The notes: generated from the sequence alone by a model not told the origin. A stretch of DNA of 64,000 bases from Bettongia penicillata ogilbyi (GCA_023548195.1 JAJHZJ010000268.1:2176215-2240214); one strand, 5' to 3'. Shown: positions 43,896 to 54,560, counted from the stretch's first letter. A program made the numbers and translations.

Positions 43896-44269
43896 GCTAC
43901 TGTTGATGATGATGATGATAGGTTTCTGGGAAGTCCTTGGACTTCCCCAAGAGTTTAAATGAGTCTAATTTGGTGTCTTTGCCATATAACACATTCCCAT
44001 AGAGGAAGAATCTGGTGCTAGCTTGCCTTCCTTAGCATTTTTAGAACTGGGAATATGTTATAGGTGGTGACAGTTGAAGTGCCTGAGGACTGATGTGGAA
44101 ATTAATGGTCATTTACTCCCTGTCAACTCTGCTCCTCCCCACCCCTACATACACTAACACCTATAATTTGTTGGTTTCTTCCAGTCCAGACATAAAGTGA
44201 TATAAATGGTTTGACTAGGACTGGACCGACCTTGGGTATTTAAGTCAATAGTACAATCTATATTGAACT

Positions 44270-44460
44270 AGAAATTAGAAGATCTGAATTCTAGTTTTTA
44301 ACTCTGTCACCTTACATCTATGACACCTTGGGCAAGTCACCTCTCTGCGGATCTCAGTTTCTTCATCCGTAAAATGAGAGTCAAATGAGACGATCTTAGA
44401 GGTAAATACCAGCTACAAAATCCTATATTTTCATCAAAAAACAAACTGGCCATTGGGCCA
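44270..44460 (+). mobile_element. MIR-type SINE; its 3' part is duplicated at 45447
   Basis: CACCTTGGGCAAGTCACCTC, TCAGTTTCTTCATCCGTAAA and GATCTTAGAGGTAAATACCA. Positions 44359-44454 recur at 45447-45542. Confidence 0.65.
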
Positions 44461-44544
44461 AAATCTAGAAATTAATATTATATTTTTCCTGTCATAATTA
44501 ATTTAGTCTGTACTATTAAAGTAGGTGATTGGTCACATAATAGA

Positions 44545-44762
44545 CATCATGGATACTACTGAACTTGAAGTCAGGAAGACTTAGTTCTCAGTCATTCTTC
44601 AGGCACTAAGTAGCCTTGTGACCCTACTCAAGTCACTTCAATTCTTTGAACCCAATTTCTTCATCTGTAAAATTGTAGGACCCTCCTGACAGGATTATTG
44701 TGAGGAACAAATACAGTAACATAGGTAAAGTGCTTTGTAATGCTTAAAATTCTCTATCAATG
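44545..44762 (+). mobile_element. MIR-type SINE
   Basis: GAACTTGAAGTCAGGAAGAC, CTACTCAAGTCACTTCAATT and AGGATTATTGTGAGGAACAA. Confidence 0.65.
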
Positions 44763-44764
44763 TC

Positions 44765-45430
44765 GATAGCTAATGGAGAGCCAACAAAGGATTTTTGGCA
44801 GAGGAATGACATAATCAGTTCTATGCTTAACGAAAATTAATTTGAGAGTGGTCAATTCTAGTCAGTGGAAGGAGAAGAATCTGAAGGATGGAAGGTCAGT
44901 TCAGAGGCTGTTGTAGTAATCCAGGCAGGAAATCTAAGGTGGTATAAATGTTTGTGTTAGGACTGTGACAGTGGGAATAAAGTTGAGCTAGTGGATGGTT
45001 GCCAGAAATACTATACTATACTGCAGAGGTAGCAAAGTGAAGCCTTAACAATTGTTTGGATATAAGAAATAAAAAAGAGAGAGATGATGCAGAAATTCAC
45101 AACACTAAAGGTTGTGAACATGACTAAGTGAATAGCATCATTGGTGAAAATAAAGAAGTTAGAAAAGAGAACAGGCTTTGAGGGACAGACAATATGCTTG
45201 GTTATGGATATTTTCACTTGGAGGTACCTGTGGGATGTGGAGAAAAGGTTAGCTAGGAGCAATTTGGGAATGTAGGAACAAGCACAGAGAGAGGGCAGGG
45301 TAGAGTCAGGACCAGGGATCAGAATTGGAAATCATCCTCATACTGGTAATATGTGAGTGCACACTAAAGAGATTATAAAAGAGAAGAGAAGAAGGTCAAG
45401 GACAGAATTTTGGGAATTATCAATGTTAAA
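44765..45430 (+). mobile_element. L2/CR1-type LINE remnant
   Basis: GATAGCTAATGGAGAGCCAA, GCAGAGGAATGACATAATCA, TGTAGTAATCCAGGCAGGAA and GTACCTGTGGGATGTGGAGA, the same order as 27735-28720. Confidence 0.5.
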
Positions 45431-45446
45431 GGCTGGGGAACTCAAA

Positions 45447-45542
45447 TTCTTCATCCATAAAATGAGAGTCAGATGAGACGATCTTAGAGGTAAATACCAG
45501 CTATAATATCCCATATTGTCATCAAAGAAAAAAATAGCCATT
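45447..45542 (+). repeat. 96-bp duplicate of 44359-44454
   Basis: An ungapped 96-bp match with 10 mismatches (counted by eye). The homology stops sharply on both sides. It contains only the 3' part of a SINE. Confidence 0.7.
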
Positions 45543-45680
45543 CAATTCAACTTGCTAAACATTTATGAAGGGTCTTCCATGTGCCAGGGAATGTGCTAAA
45601 TGCTTGAGATTCAAAGACAAAAATGAAATAGTCTCTGCCCTGAAGGGGAACTTGCCATCTTCTGGGAGAAGGCAAAACAT
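45543..45680 (+). mobile_element. L2/CR1-like fragment
   Basis: TCCATGTGCCAGGGAATGTG, AATAGTCTCTGCCCTGAAGG. Confidence 0.55.
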
Positions 45681-45839
45681 AGATTTATGGGGGAAGGGAG
45701 TGGAGGGGTAGAGCTAGCTGATTCCTGACCAATTAATTCTTGCCCTTTCAGTACAGTTGGTGAGATTATATAAAAGAGAAGGTACTCAGATCATGGGTTG
45801 AGTGCTCCAGTGTTTCAGCTGTCCTCATATATTAAGAAA

Positions 45840-46560
45840 CTGTGGGTCTATGGGCACTCCCAAAGGTGCCTTTCCCCTTCACCTTTATCAGTAAGCCAGG
45901 AGACACAGCTCAAAGCAAATGCCTTTACTATAATAGTGTTGTAAGAAAGGCTCTATACAGCATCCCCCTCTTCAAAAATCAGGAGGGCACATTCCCACAC
46001 ACAGCATTAGTAGGAATAGTGAGTGCAAACTTGTCCACTCATTGTTAGGCATAGACAGAGCCCATGTGGCCAAGGCAATTCATGACTTTAGCATGGTGAA
46101 ATGTGTTGTCCTATTCTTCTGGTGTTTTTATCCCTTCTATGGCTCTTCCCCTGGCATAGTGCTTTTGTTGGGAAGGTTGTTTAGTTGAGAACTCTGGGCC
46201 TGTTTCCATCTACAACTCATCTCCCAACTTCAAGGGGCTAATTTTCCCTTGAATCCATGACTAGTTCTTTGCTGCCAGGGGTCCTGTTCCTTGATTCTGC
46301 ATCCTGTTCTCTCTGTCTCTGTGTCTCTGTTATCTCTCTGTCTCTGTCTCTCTTCTCCTTCCTTGTCCTCTTCTGTGTAGTTTGTGGTGACTGTCTGGGT
46401 GAGAAGCTCCACAATGAGATGCCATATATAGCGAGCGGAATGAAGAAGATAGAGGAATAATCTCCTCCCCCCATTTTGGATAGAGCTACAAGAGGTACAT
46501 ACCACGAAGTTGCTTCTTCCTATAAATACTTCTTAGGGCTGGCAAGTTCATGTCTTAAGG
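45840..46560 (-). mobile_element. Candidate LTR remnant on the minus strand
   Basis: An about 700-bp non-LINE, non-SINE segment. On the minus strand it has a TATA-like CTATATATGG (plus 46423-46432). A further downstream AGTAAAGGC could be a decayed poly(A) signal. A TCTCTG-rich stretch lies at 46308-46360. The sequence resembles a marsupial ERV LTR I recall only loosely, and no retroviral frame is seen. Confidence 0.3.
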
Positions 46561-46799
46561 GACACTTAGAACATCATCGATCTTTTACCAGTCAATGACA
46601 AGATGTTCCTTTTTCCTTTCTTCAAGAAAACCATCCCTTTTTGCAAAGGGATAACAGTGTCTACACATCTTTGTACTTCCTTTAGCATAGGAACACCTCA
46701 TCTCACCGTTACTTGCCCTCTTACATGCTTTCATGTAAGCATGGACTGGACTGGAAGTGGAGTTGGAAATCAGTTGATCAGGTAGCATATTCTGCTACA
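46561..46799. other. Unidentified sequence
   Basis: Two short opposite frames (46585-46788) have no domain. No repeat recognised. Confidence 0.3.
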
Positions 46800-46935
46800 C
46801 ACACATACACACGTAAATATAAATTATATACAAAAAATACAAAGTAATCTGGTATATGGAAGGGTAATCAAATTTGGGATATGAAAAAGCAAGGAAAAAA
46901 TAGAACAAATGAGCAAAGATAGAGGATGCAGTTTA
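46800..46935 (+). mobile_element. L2/CR1-like fragment
   Basis: AAATATAAATTATATACAAA then TACAAAGTAATCTGG, preceded by a short CACA run. Confidence 0.4.
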
Positions 46936-47279
46936 GATTGTAGGAGAATGATGGAAGTTCATCTAAGAATATATATTTACATTTTTTTGGGTTATAAACA
47001 ATGTTGAAGTAGTCCTACTTATTTGCTTACTGGATTTGTATATTTACTCAAAAATTCCATTAGTAAAATATCATATCTCATCCTGTTGGTCTATTTAGGA
47101 TTCCCTAAGACACCTTCCAGCTCTAAAAACATCCTTGATTCTCTAATCATAAGATATCAGACTACAGAGACAAAGGCCAATTATACTTCATATTTCTTGG
47201 GAACACTAAAGCAGAGTACTGCTCTAGGTAAGTAGTTAATGTGTGATTTTTGAATTAAAGGATGTTTGATGACCATGAA

Positions 47280-47630
47280 AAGTATCTTGCAAAGAAAACT
47301 AGTATTAAGTTATGACAAGCAACAGGAGCAAAACCAAGATAACAAGGAAAACTTTAACAACATTGTAAAAATGAACAGTTCCTATAGGCTCATGAACTCT
47401 CATCTACGTAAGGATTGATCATGACTTCAGAGGACCAGTGAAGACCATTACCCACCACTTGAAGGAGAGGTAATGGACTCAATATACAGAATAAGTCATG
47501 CTTTTTGGTACGTGGTCAGTATGGAATTTTTTTTCTTAATGACTCATATTTGTTGCAAAGATTTTGTTTTTCATTTTTGTTCATATGGGAGTGGGTGAAG
47601 AATAGAGGAAGAAACATAAATGTCTGACGA
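47280..47630 (+). mobile_element. L1 3' end, marsupial type
   Basis: ACTTCAGAGGACCAGTGAAG, CCACTTGAAGGAGAGGTAAT, GGACTCAATATACAGAATAA and TATTTGTTGCAAAGATTTTG. 5'-truncated. Confidence 0.65.
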
Positions 47631-47714
47631 TAAAAAAGCACCTCCCAAAAGAAATATTCATAAACCAGTGATCTTCAGACTGGGGTGCCAATATAATAGA
47701 GTTCTAGGTGAATC

Positions 47715-48105
47715 CATTGTGCAGCGGAAAGGGCATAAGGATGAATGACCTGAATTTCAGTCCAGCCTCATGACTCTGAGTGTGCTATTTAATCTCTCTC
47801 ATATTCATTTTTTTCATAGATAATACAGAACGTGCATTACCTATGTCATAGGATGACTGTAAGGAAAGTGGGTTGCAAACCTTTACACACTATCTAAATA
47901 TGGTGGAATAGAAAGAGATCTAACTCTGCATGGAGTAAGAGGCCCTTGCTTCAAACCCTGCCTCAGTCAATGTTCACTGCCTTTGTGACCTTGGGGTAAG
48001 TCACTTCATCTCTCTCAGCCTCCATTTCTCCAACTGTAAATTGAGGAGGTTGTATTAAATAGTCTCTGAATTCCTTTCCAGCTTTAAATATATGATGCTA
48101 TTATC
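47715..48105 (+). mobile_element. Two MIR-type SINEs in tandem
   Basis: 47715-47905 (CTGAGTGTGCTATTTAATCT, TAGGATGACTGTAAGGAAAG). 47906-48105 (GTGACCTTGGGGTAAGTCAC, CTCCATTTCTCCAACTGTAA, CCTTTCCAGCTTTAAATATA). Confidence 0.65.
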
Positions 48106-49004
48106 ATGAATTGTTTTTCTAGATGTCAAGACTTCCACAGTCAGGGATCAGGAGAAAGTAGCTCAGTGGAAAGCTTGTTACCATGCTAAATTACTGTCTT
48201 TCTGGGTATGATGTTGAGCACAGTGGGTATCCCAGAATATTAATAAAACTTAAGAATATTCATAAGGAGGTCAGCTGACTGCCTGAAGCATCTCAGTTAC
48301 TAAAGATGGTCCCTAAGCCCCATATAGAGCAATGAATAGTAACTTTCTGATGGGGGTTTTTAAGTGAAATTTTTTCATCTTCAGATTTCTTTCAAAGTTC
48401 TTTCTTTGTGGTTAATAAAGCAGCTTAGCTTTCTCTCTCCCTGTGGTATGCCATACAACCCCCACTTGTTGTGGACTTCTAGGAAATGTGAGCTGAGTTT
48501 ACTTCCTCTGTCTTTAATGAATTTGAAAGGCAGTACTTTGCAGAGGCTGGCTTGGAATCCCTCTGCTTTTTGTGAAAATGTAGAGAAGCATTTTAAAACA
48601 ATGACAACAACAAAAGCCAAAACCTTTTCTTGTAGGACTACATCTGTGAAGAGGTATCCAAGTGTGAATGACAAGTGATCATTCCTCATTTGTAGATGTG
48701 ACTCGTTTGGAGGTACTTGACATTAAGACAGAAGGAGTTTTCCGGGAAAAGCAGCATTCATTTCCAGACTCAGGTAAACAACTACTTGGTTTGGTTAGAG
48801 GATAATTGCTTCAAAAAATCAACATAACCTTCATGAAGGAAGAGTGCATGACACCTTTATTTAGATGTTTGAAGCTATAATTCTGAACGGGTATTCAATT
48901 TAACTGGATGAAGAATTCATAACAATTGATTAGGCAGAAATCATCTAGAAACAGTCTCTTCCTTTCAGTAATAGACTGGCAATTGGATTTTGCATTCTCC
49001 TGAT
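48106..49004. other. Gene-free stretch, nothing recognised
   Basis: Overlapping frames of just over 100 codons on both strands (48364-48689) lack any domain or codon pattern and mirror each other, so they are treated as chance. Confidence 0.45.
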
Positions 49005-49135
49005 GATCAACTAATTAACTGTGTGACTTTGGGGCAAGTCTTTTAACCACCTGAGGCCTCAGTTTCTTCATCTGTAAAATGAGAGGGTTGAAGTATTGTA
49101 GATGGCTTCTGAGATCCCTTCAAACTGTAGAACTG
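49005..49135 (+). mobile_element. MIR-type SINE
   Basis: GTGTGACTTTGGGGCAAGTC, CCTCAGTTTCTTCATCTGTA and TGAGATCCCTTCAAACTGTA. Confidence 0.7.
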
Positions 49136-49279
49136 ACACTGAAGAAGCTCATCTTTACAATGAAAACCGTTATTCCTCAGAAGTTGTTGTGAGCCTTTTA
49201 ACTGAATTCCACAAGTTAAATTTCCAGGCTCTTCTCAAAGTGCTGTCTATGTTGTTGTGTTACTGTTGTGTTTTTTTTT

Positions 49280-49500
49280 TCAGTTGTGTCTGACTCTAAC
49301 TCCAGTTGGGGTTTTATTGGCAAAGATACTGGAGTAGTTTGTCATTTCCTTATCCAACTCATTTTACACATCAGAAAACGGAGGTAAACATAGTTAAATG
49401 ACTTGCCCAACTTGTAATTGTCTGAGGTCAGATTTGAACTCATGAAAATGAAACTTCCTGATTCTCAGCACAGCAATCCATCCACTACACCACCTTGGGG
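49280..49500 (-). mobile_element. Marsupial tRNA/CORE SINE
   Basis: Plus strand reads AGTTGTGTCTGACTCTAACT, CAAAGATACTGGAGTAGTTT, AATGACTTGCCCAACTTGTA and ATCCATCCACTACACCACCT. Confidence 0.75.
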
Positions 49501-49710
49501 CACTTGGATATATTGGACTCATCACTAACAAGCATAAGAATATATACTTCCAGCAATAAATGTGGAGCAATTTCTGAATAAAAATCTCAAATTTAACTCA
49601 TTTTTGCTTCCTCAATGATTTTCTCTAAAGTCTAGTTAGGAGCCCACAGTAAGCCATGTAGAGTCATATGCATTTGACTCATTAATAAAAAGTAGTAAAA
49701 TTCTCTAGAA

Positions 49711-49911
49711 GAGGGGTGGGAAACCTGAGGCCTCAAGGCCACATGTGATCTTCTAGGTCCTTGGGTGCGGTCTTTTGACTGAGTCCAAATTTTACAGAAT
49801 AAATCTTTTTACTGGAGGATTTGTTCTGTGAAGTTTGGCTTTGGTCAAAGCCTTCATGTGAGGACCTAGAGGGCTATATGTGGCCTTGAGGTCCCAGGTT
49901 TCCCACCCCTG
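49711..49911. mobile_element. hAT-type palindromic MITE, copy 1, with 8-bp target duplication
   Basis: A 201-bp element with ends GAGGGGTGGGAAACCTG and CAGGTTTCCCACCCCTG. The inverted repeats reach to near the centre. CTCTAGAA flanks it at 49703-49710 and 49912-49919, the 8-bp size typical of hAT transposons. It is non-autonomous, with no transposase. Confidence 0.85.
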
Positions 49912-50189
49912 CTCTAGAACTTGACTGAAGAATAGATTATAAACAAATCATACTGACAAAACTCTTTTTCCTGGTTCCTCTACAATACTGTGTCATACTT
50001 CATTTATTATCTCTAATATATTTTATTTAGTAATTATTATTTTTGTCTGTTTCATGCAAAATTCTGATTAAGTACATAAAAAGTCTCCACCATCAGTGAA
50101 GGAATTTATAGCAATCAGCTTCCTTATCTGAAAAATAAAAGGGTTAGACTAGATAATTTCTAAGATATCTTTTCTATCTTTAAATCCAT

Positions 50190-50671
50190 TGTATTTATCC
50201 TTCGTTTTTGAAGAGGACCATGACACCAAAGAAATGATGACATGATTTCTACTTGACTTTCTTTTGAGTGAGGGAGGGGTATGCAAGGACACCAGCCTCA
50301 CTTTTTCCTCCTGAGTCATCTGGATCCAGTGACCAGATAGTCATCAGGATGACTGGAGATGACCCAGGATGCAAAAGGAGACCTTGGCCTTTTAGGATAA
50401 GGCCTTAGAGTGAGGTAATGGCCATTCAGTGAATAGTCCTCTTTAAAAGGTAGTCAGGGGAGTGGACTCTTTAATAGAAAAGAAAAAAAAATAACTAAAT
50501 CACTCTGGGAGGGGCAGGAGCCTGAGGGTTGTTGTTCTGAAGAGAAACTGTTACTGTTGACATTCACTCTAAGCCAGGAAGGTCCAAAACCAACTATTGA
50601 GTGGAGGTTGGGTAGGGACCCTTCCCTGTTCAATCCATGGGCTTCAAAGTGCATGAGGTCCAAGGCTTTAG
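50190..50671 (-). mobile_element. RTE-derived element, copy B, ending in polypurine
   Basis: Plus strand reads TATCCTTCGTTTTTGAAGAG, CATCAGGATGACTGGAGATG, GGCCTTTTAGGATAAGGCC, TGTTGACATTCACTCTAAGC and ATGGGCTTCAAAGTGCATGA, parallel to 37141-37607. Confidence 0.7.
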
Positions 50672-50873
50672 GGGAGACAAGAAGGAAAGAGGGAAGGAGA
50701 GGAGAGGAGAGGACAGGAAAGGGGAGGGGAGGGGAGGGGAGGGGAGGGGAGGGGAGGGAAGGGGAGGGGAGGGGAGGGGAGGGGAGGGGAGGGGAGGGGA
50801 GGGAAGGGAAGGGAAGGGAAGGGAAGGGAAGGGAAGGGAAGGGAAGGGAAGGGAAGGGAAGGGAAGGGAAGGA
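50672..50873 (+). repeat. Polypurine (GGGGA/GGGAA)n tract, about 200 bp
   Basis: Almost pure purine, with GGGGA units followed by a long GGGAA block. It creates long Gly/Glu/Arg/Lys and Pro/Ser/Leu frames (50557-50883, 50630-50878, 50637-51023) that are artefacts. Confidence 0.95.
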
Positions 50874-51010
50874 CTCACTTTAAGTGAGTACCTGAAAAGG
50901 CCTCAGCCTAAAAGGCCAATTTCTCCCATTGCGTCCTGGGCTGGCTGCAGTCATTCTGATGAATATCAAAACAAAGTCAAGTGCAAGTCCCCTTCCCTTC
51001 CCTTCCCTTC
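50874..51010 (+). mobile_element. Inverted arm of the RTE element plus CCCTT run
   Basis: AGCCTAAAAGGCCAATTTCT, GTCCTGGGCTGGCTGCAGTC and CAAAGTCAAGTGCAAGTCCC correspond to the reverse complement of 50300-50440. The segment ends in a CCCTT run (50988-51010), complementary in type to the purine tract. Confidence 0.65.
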
Positions 51011-51054
51011 TTCTATCCTGTAATCTTAATAAGAAGCATGAAATTCTTATAGGA

Positions 51055-51200
51055 CTCCAGTGCTGAAATGGCTCTTAAAGATCACTTGGCTGAATTTTTT
51101 ATTGAACTGATTAGCAAGTTGAGATCCAAAGAAGGGATGTGACTTGATCATGGTCACGTAGCTAGAACTTTGTAAAATTAGAATTACACCTCAAGTGTTC
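51055..51200 (-). mobile_element. MIR-type SINE fragment
   Basis: AAATGGCTCTTAAAGATCAC, GGATGTGACTTGATCATGGT and CACGTAGCTAG. Confidence 0.5.
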
Positions 51201-51697
51201 CATAGTGCCTATGCCTACCATGCTACTTGTCTCACCATGTTTTTCATTGAATTGTCCATCCCTCAACTTTCCTTTTTCCTACATATTCCTAGCATTCACC
51301 CTTACTTTAGGAGTCAAAACATGGTTGGTGGACTATCTGGAATGCCAGGAACACTGAGGGGCTCTTCACTCAGGTCCTCCAGATACTTCATTTCTATTAA
51401 AATCATTTCTAAGTTAATCTCATAGCTGCATTTAACCAAGGTGAATTATCAGCAGAGATAATTGCCTCATTTATCTCAAGGAGTTGCCATGTTTCAAGAG
51501 GGAAGGAAAAAAATCCCCCTTAGAAAAGGGGATAATTGCCAGCCTCTAATGCTGCTTGCCCAGCATCTCCTTTCCACTACCACTCTTCCCTTAAATGTCC
51601 AGAAGCACTAAATGATCAGAGACTCCAGAGATAAATTCAGTAGGATAACACCTGTTGGTAGAAATGTGGTTTGTCCTGAAGGACTCAGTTATAGTTA
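51201..51697. other. Gene-free stretch, nothing recognised
   Basis: The short plus frame at 51195-51425 has no domain. No clear repeat. Confidence 0.35.
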
Positions 51698-51785
51698 AAT
51701 CAGATAATAATATGTGAAGCCCTTAGCAAACCTTAAAGGACTACACACACACACACACACACACACATGCATACATACACACATT
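51698..51785 (+). repeat. MIR tail with (AC)n microsatellite
   Basis: AGATAATAATATGTGAAGCC CTTAGCAAACC, then (AC)n at 51742-51767 and ATACATAC units. Confidence 0.7.
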
Positions 51786-51990
51786 GACCAGTTGAGTTTA
51801 GTCAGCCCATGCTGCCAGTGTGGCCAGAACATCAATCTGGTCCTGTAAAGAGGCCAATGCCTTGTATAGAAGAAAATCTTTTACTATGACCACTGAATTT
51901 ACCAATGCCCCTGGCCGAACAATTCAATTCAATACGTATTTTTAAGAGCCTATGTAATGTGCTGGGTCATCTTGCAAATGCAAAGCTCTG

Positions 51991-52245
51991 GTCATTTTTT
52001 TCAGTCCTTTTTCAGTCTGATTCTTTGTGATCTCATCTGGAGTTTTCTTGGAAAAGATACTGGACTGGTTCGCCATTTCCTTCTCCAGCTCATTTTGCAC
52101 AGGAGGAAACTGAGCAAACAGGGTTAAGTGACTTGCCCAGGGTCACACAGCTAGTCAGTGTCTGAGGCTAGATTGGAATTCAGGAAGAAGAGTCTTTTTG
52201 GCTCTAGGCCAAGAACTCTATCCAATGTACCATCTCTCTGCCCAG
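51991..52245 (-). mobile_element. Marsupial tRNA/CORE SINE with target duplication
   Basis: Plus strand reads GAGTTTTCTTGGAAAAGATA, CCATTTCCTTCTCCAGCTCA, AAGTGACTTGCCCAGGGTCA and ACTCTATCCAATGTACCATC. Flanked by AAAGCTCTG at 51982-51990 and 52246-52254. Confidence 0.85.
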
Positions 52246-52374
52246 AAAGCTCTGATCTTAAGGGTGATCAGACAAGTGTATGAGTGGTGCTCAGCAATTT
52301 CTCCTTTTCCCCTGGTGACTTTCTACCTATCCTTCAGAGTCCAACTCAAATGTCTCCTTATTTAGGAAAATTTA

Positions 52375-52545
52375 GGATCACACGACCTAGAGCTGGATGA
52401 GACCTCAGAGGTCATCTATTCCCCAACTTCTTCAGTTTACAATTAAGGAAACTGAGGTCCAAGAAATTTGAGTGACTTGTATAAGGTCAGACAGTAGCAC
52501 CAGAGCTGGAAAGTAAACCCGGGTTCTCTGATACCAGAGCCAAAT
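52375..52545 (-). mobile_element. MIR-type SINE
   Basis: GATGAGACCTCAGAGGTCAT, AGGAAACTGAGGTCCAAGAA and ACCCGGGTTCTCTGATACC. Confidence 0.7.
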
Positions 52546-52597
52546 TTTTTTTTTTCCACAGACTCCATTCCTAAATTGCCCTAAACCCTACATGATA

Positions 52598-52815
52598 TCT
52601 GGCATTTATATAGCTAGCCCTTTAAAGTTTCTTAATTATTTTACATACACTATCTCATTTGACCTTCAGAACAACCCTGTGAGGTAGCTACTAACAGGTA
52701 AAAGTACCTGCATTTCACAGATGAAAAAAATGAGACAAAATTGTTGTTTCTTCCTCTTGGTCACATTGCTATAATGTGCCAGACTCTCTGACTCTCTGAC
52801 TCCAAGTCTACCTTC
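52598..52815 (-). mobile_element. MIR-type SINE
   Basis: CACTATCTCATTTGACCTTC, AACAACCCTGTGAGGTAGCT and ACTCTCTGACTCCAAGTCTA. Confidence 0.7.
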
Positions 52816-52944
52816 TTATTTCCTATGCCAAAGTGTCTCTGTCTCTGTTTCAAATCTCTAAAAAGCACTTACAATAAGTGTTGTGATTATGAACGTGATT
52901 TTCTACTTTATCCCCTTACTTTCTGTCTTATCCCCATGCTAACC

Positions 52945-53070
52945 CAAGGTAGTGATACATAGAGGATAGAGAGAACTCAAGACCTCAAAGACCTGGGTTC
53001 AGGTTCCACTTCTGACATACCGTCTGTGGGACTCTAGGCAAGTAAAGACTTATCAGTACTCTCCAGCCTT
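52945..53070 (+). mobile_element. MIR-type SINE fragment
   Basis: AAAGACCTGGGTTCAGGTTC and GGGACTCTAGGCAAGTAAAG. Confidence 0.55.
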
Positions 53071-53071
53071 C

Positions 53072-53335
53072 TTAAACTGTGGGTCATGACCCCATATTGG
53101 GTCGTGAAAAATTTGGCAATAGTGAAAGGTTTCTGAATGCATAGTGACCAAAAATTAATTAAAAATCAAATGAGCAATGATCTGTGGTGCTTCTTGCAGC
53201 ACTTGTCTGTGCTGCATCATACAACTCCACTGCAACCTTGGTTCTGAACACAAAGCATGTGCACTTTGCACTGAGCATGCTATAACACCACACAATGCTG
53301 AAGTGCAAAATCCTACTGAGTAAGCTTCTCTCTTA
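53072..53335. mobile_element. Possible second hAT-type non-autonomous element
   Basis: Starts CTTCTTAAACTGTGGGTCAT GACCCCA and GGGTCGTGAAAAATTTGG, resembling known hAT/Charlie-type non-autonomous repeats. The right end and target duplication are not found. Confidence 0.35.
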
Positions 53336-53624
53336 ATGATTTAAGTTACAGGGAAGATGCTGACTTGTATTGGTAAGAGGGGATTTCCTTACCTTGGAGC
53401 TCTCTAAACAGCAACATCACAGGTCCAGTCTTAATCCCCCATTTGAAACTGCTAATAGGGACTGTCTTGTCTATCTTTTTATCTACCCAGTGATAAATGC
53501 AGTGCTCTGTACAGAGCAGGCACTTAATTAGTGCTTTTCTTTTACTGTTAATTCACCACTGTTGTGGACAAAGATTTCCTAAATGAATATCTTGCAGAAG
53601 GCAGGATAGTGGCATTATCTTGTG

Positions 53625-53850
53625 GCAGTGGGGTAAAACATGGAAAGAATCCTATAGTTAGGGACAAGAGACATGAGTTGACATCTTGGCTCTAACCCTT
53701 ATCAGCTGTGTGGCCTTGGGCAAATTGCCTCACCTTTCTGAGCTTGTGTTTTCCCATCTGGAAAATGAGGAAAGTAATGCCTTTATTGCATGTTTCATAG
53801 AGTTATTTTGAGGAATGAGCTTGGTCACGTTATAGAAGTATGAGCTCTCA
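53625..53850 (+). mobile_element. MIR-type SINE
   Basis: GTGTGGCCTTGGGCAAATTG, TTTTCCCATCTGGAAAATGA and AGAGTTATTTTGAGGAATGA. Confidence 0.7.
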
Positions 53851-54374
53851 GCAGAAAACAGATATTGTGTTTATTCTTCCAGTAAAACTCACACATCAAT
53901 TACAACCACAGATTGCAACTACACATTGTCTATACTTATATTGGTCACATCTGTTTTTCTAGCTGTGTTGTTATTGGGGGAGGTCGGGGTGCAGCTCCTC
54001 ACTAATATTTCAATATGATACAATATTAAATTTGCAAAAAAATCATATTTATTAGGAAGAGATGCATTAACACTTTGCATTATAAAAAATAAAACCCACA
54101 GGAAATCAATGTCTACGAGTATATTAATCAGAGCAAGGAAAATAGTAATTTTCTTCTTCCACTTGAGTTCAGAATCACTGATCAATCAGATGTAATTTGT
54201 GGTAGAAGAAAATGCAAGATGCGAAGACTATTTTTCACTTGATTCTTTTAAATCATCTCCTCATTAATCTGCAATAGGACTCCCCTTTAAAATTACATAC
54301 TTCTCCAAACAGTAGCTTATCAGATCGCAAGATTGATATGAGGTATTCTGAAGCATCTTCTTGGTATTTGCAGC
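53851..54374. other. Gene-free stretch, nothing recognised
   Basis: The minus frame at 53919-54185 has no domain signal. No clear repeat. Confidence 0.35.
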
Positions 54375-54560
54375 TGCTGTGGTGGAAGGAGGTGGGACTT
54401 TGTGAAGACCTAAGGTCAAAACTCAGCTCTCTGGCTTACTGGCTGTGGGATGTTGGGCCAGTCATTTCATTTCTCTGAATCTCAGTTAAGAGGCTCAAAC
54501 TAGCTAATTTATGTGAAGTGATATACAGTTGTGGAGCACTACATGAATATCATCTCTGCT
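54375..54560 (+). mobile_element. MIR-type SINE
   Basis: GTTGGGCCAGTCATTTCATT and TCTCTGAATCTCAGTTAAG. Confidence 0.55.

Noticed and set aside
48364..48689. Paired frames of just over 100 codons on opposite strands
   Set aside because: Mutual shadows in unique DNA, with no domain, splice or promoter context.
50557..51023. Long repetitive Gly/Glu/Arg or Pro/Ser/Leu frames
   Set aside because: Direct translation of the GGGGA/GGGAA purine tract.
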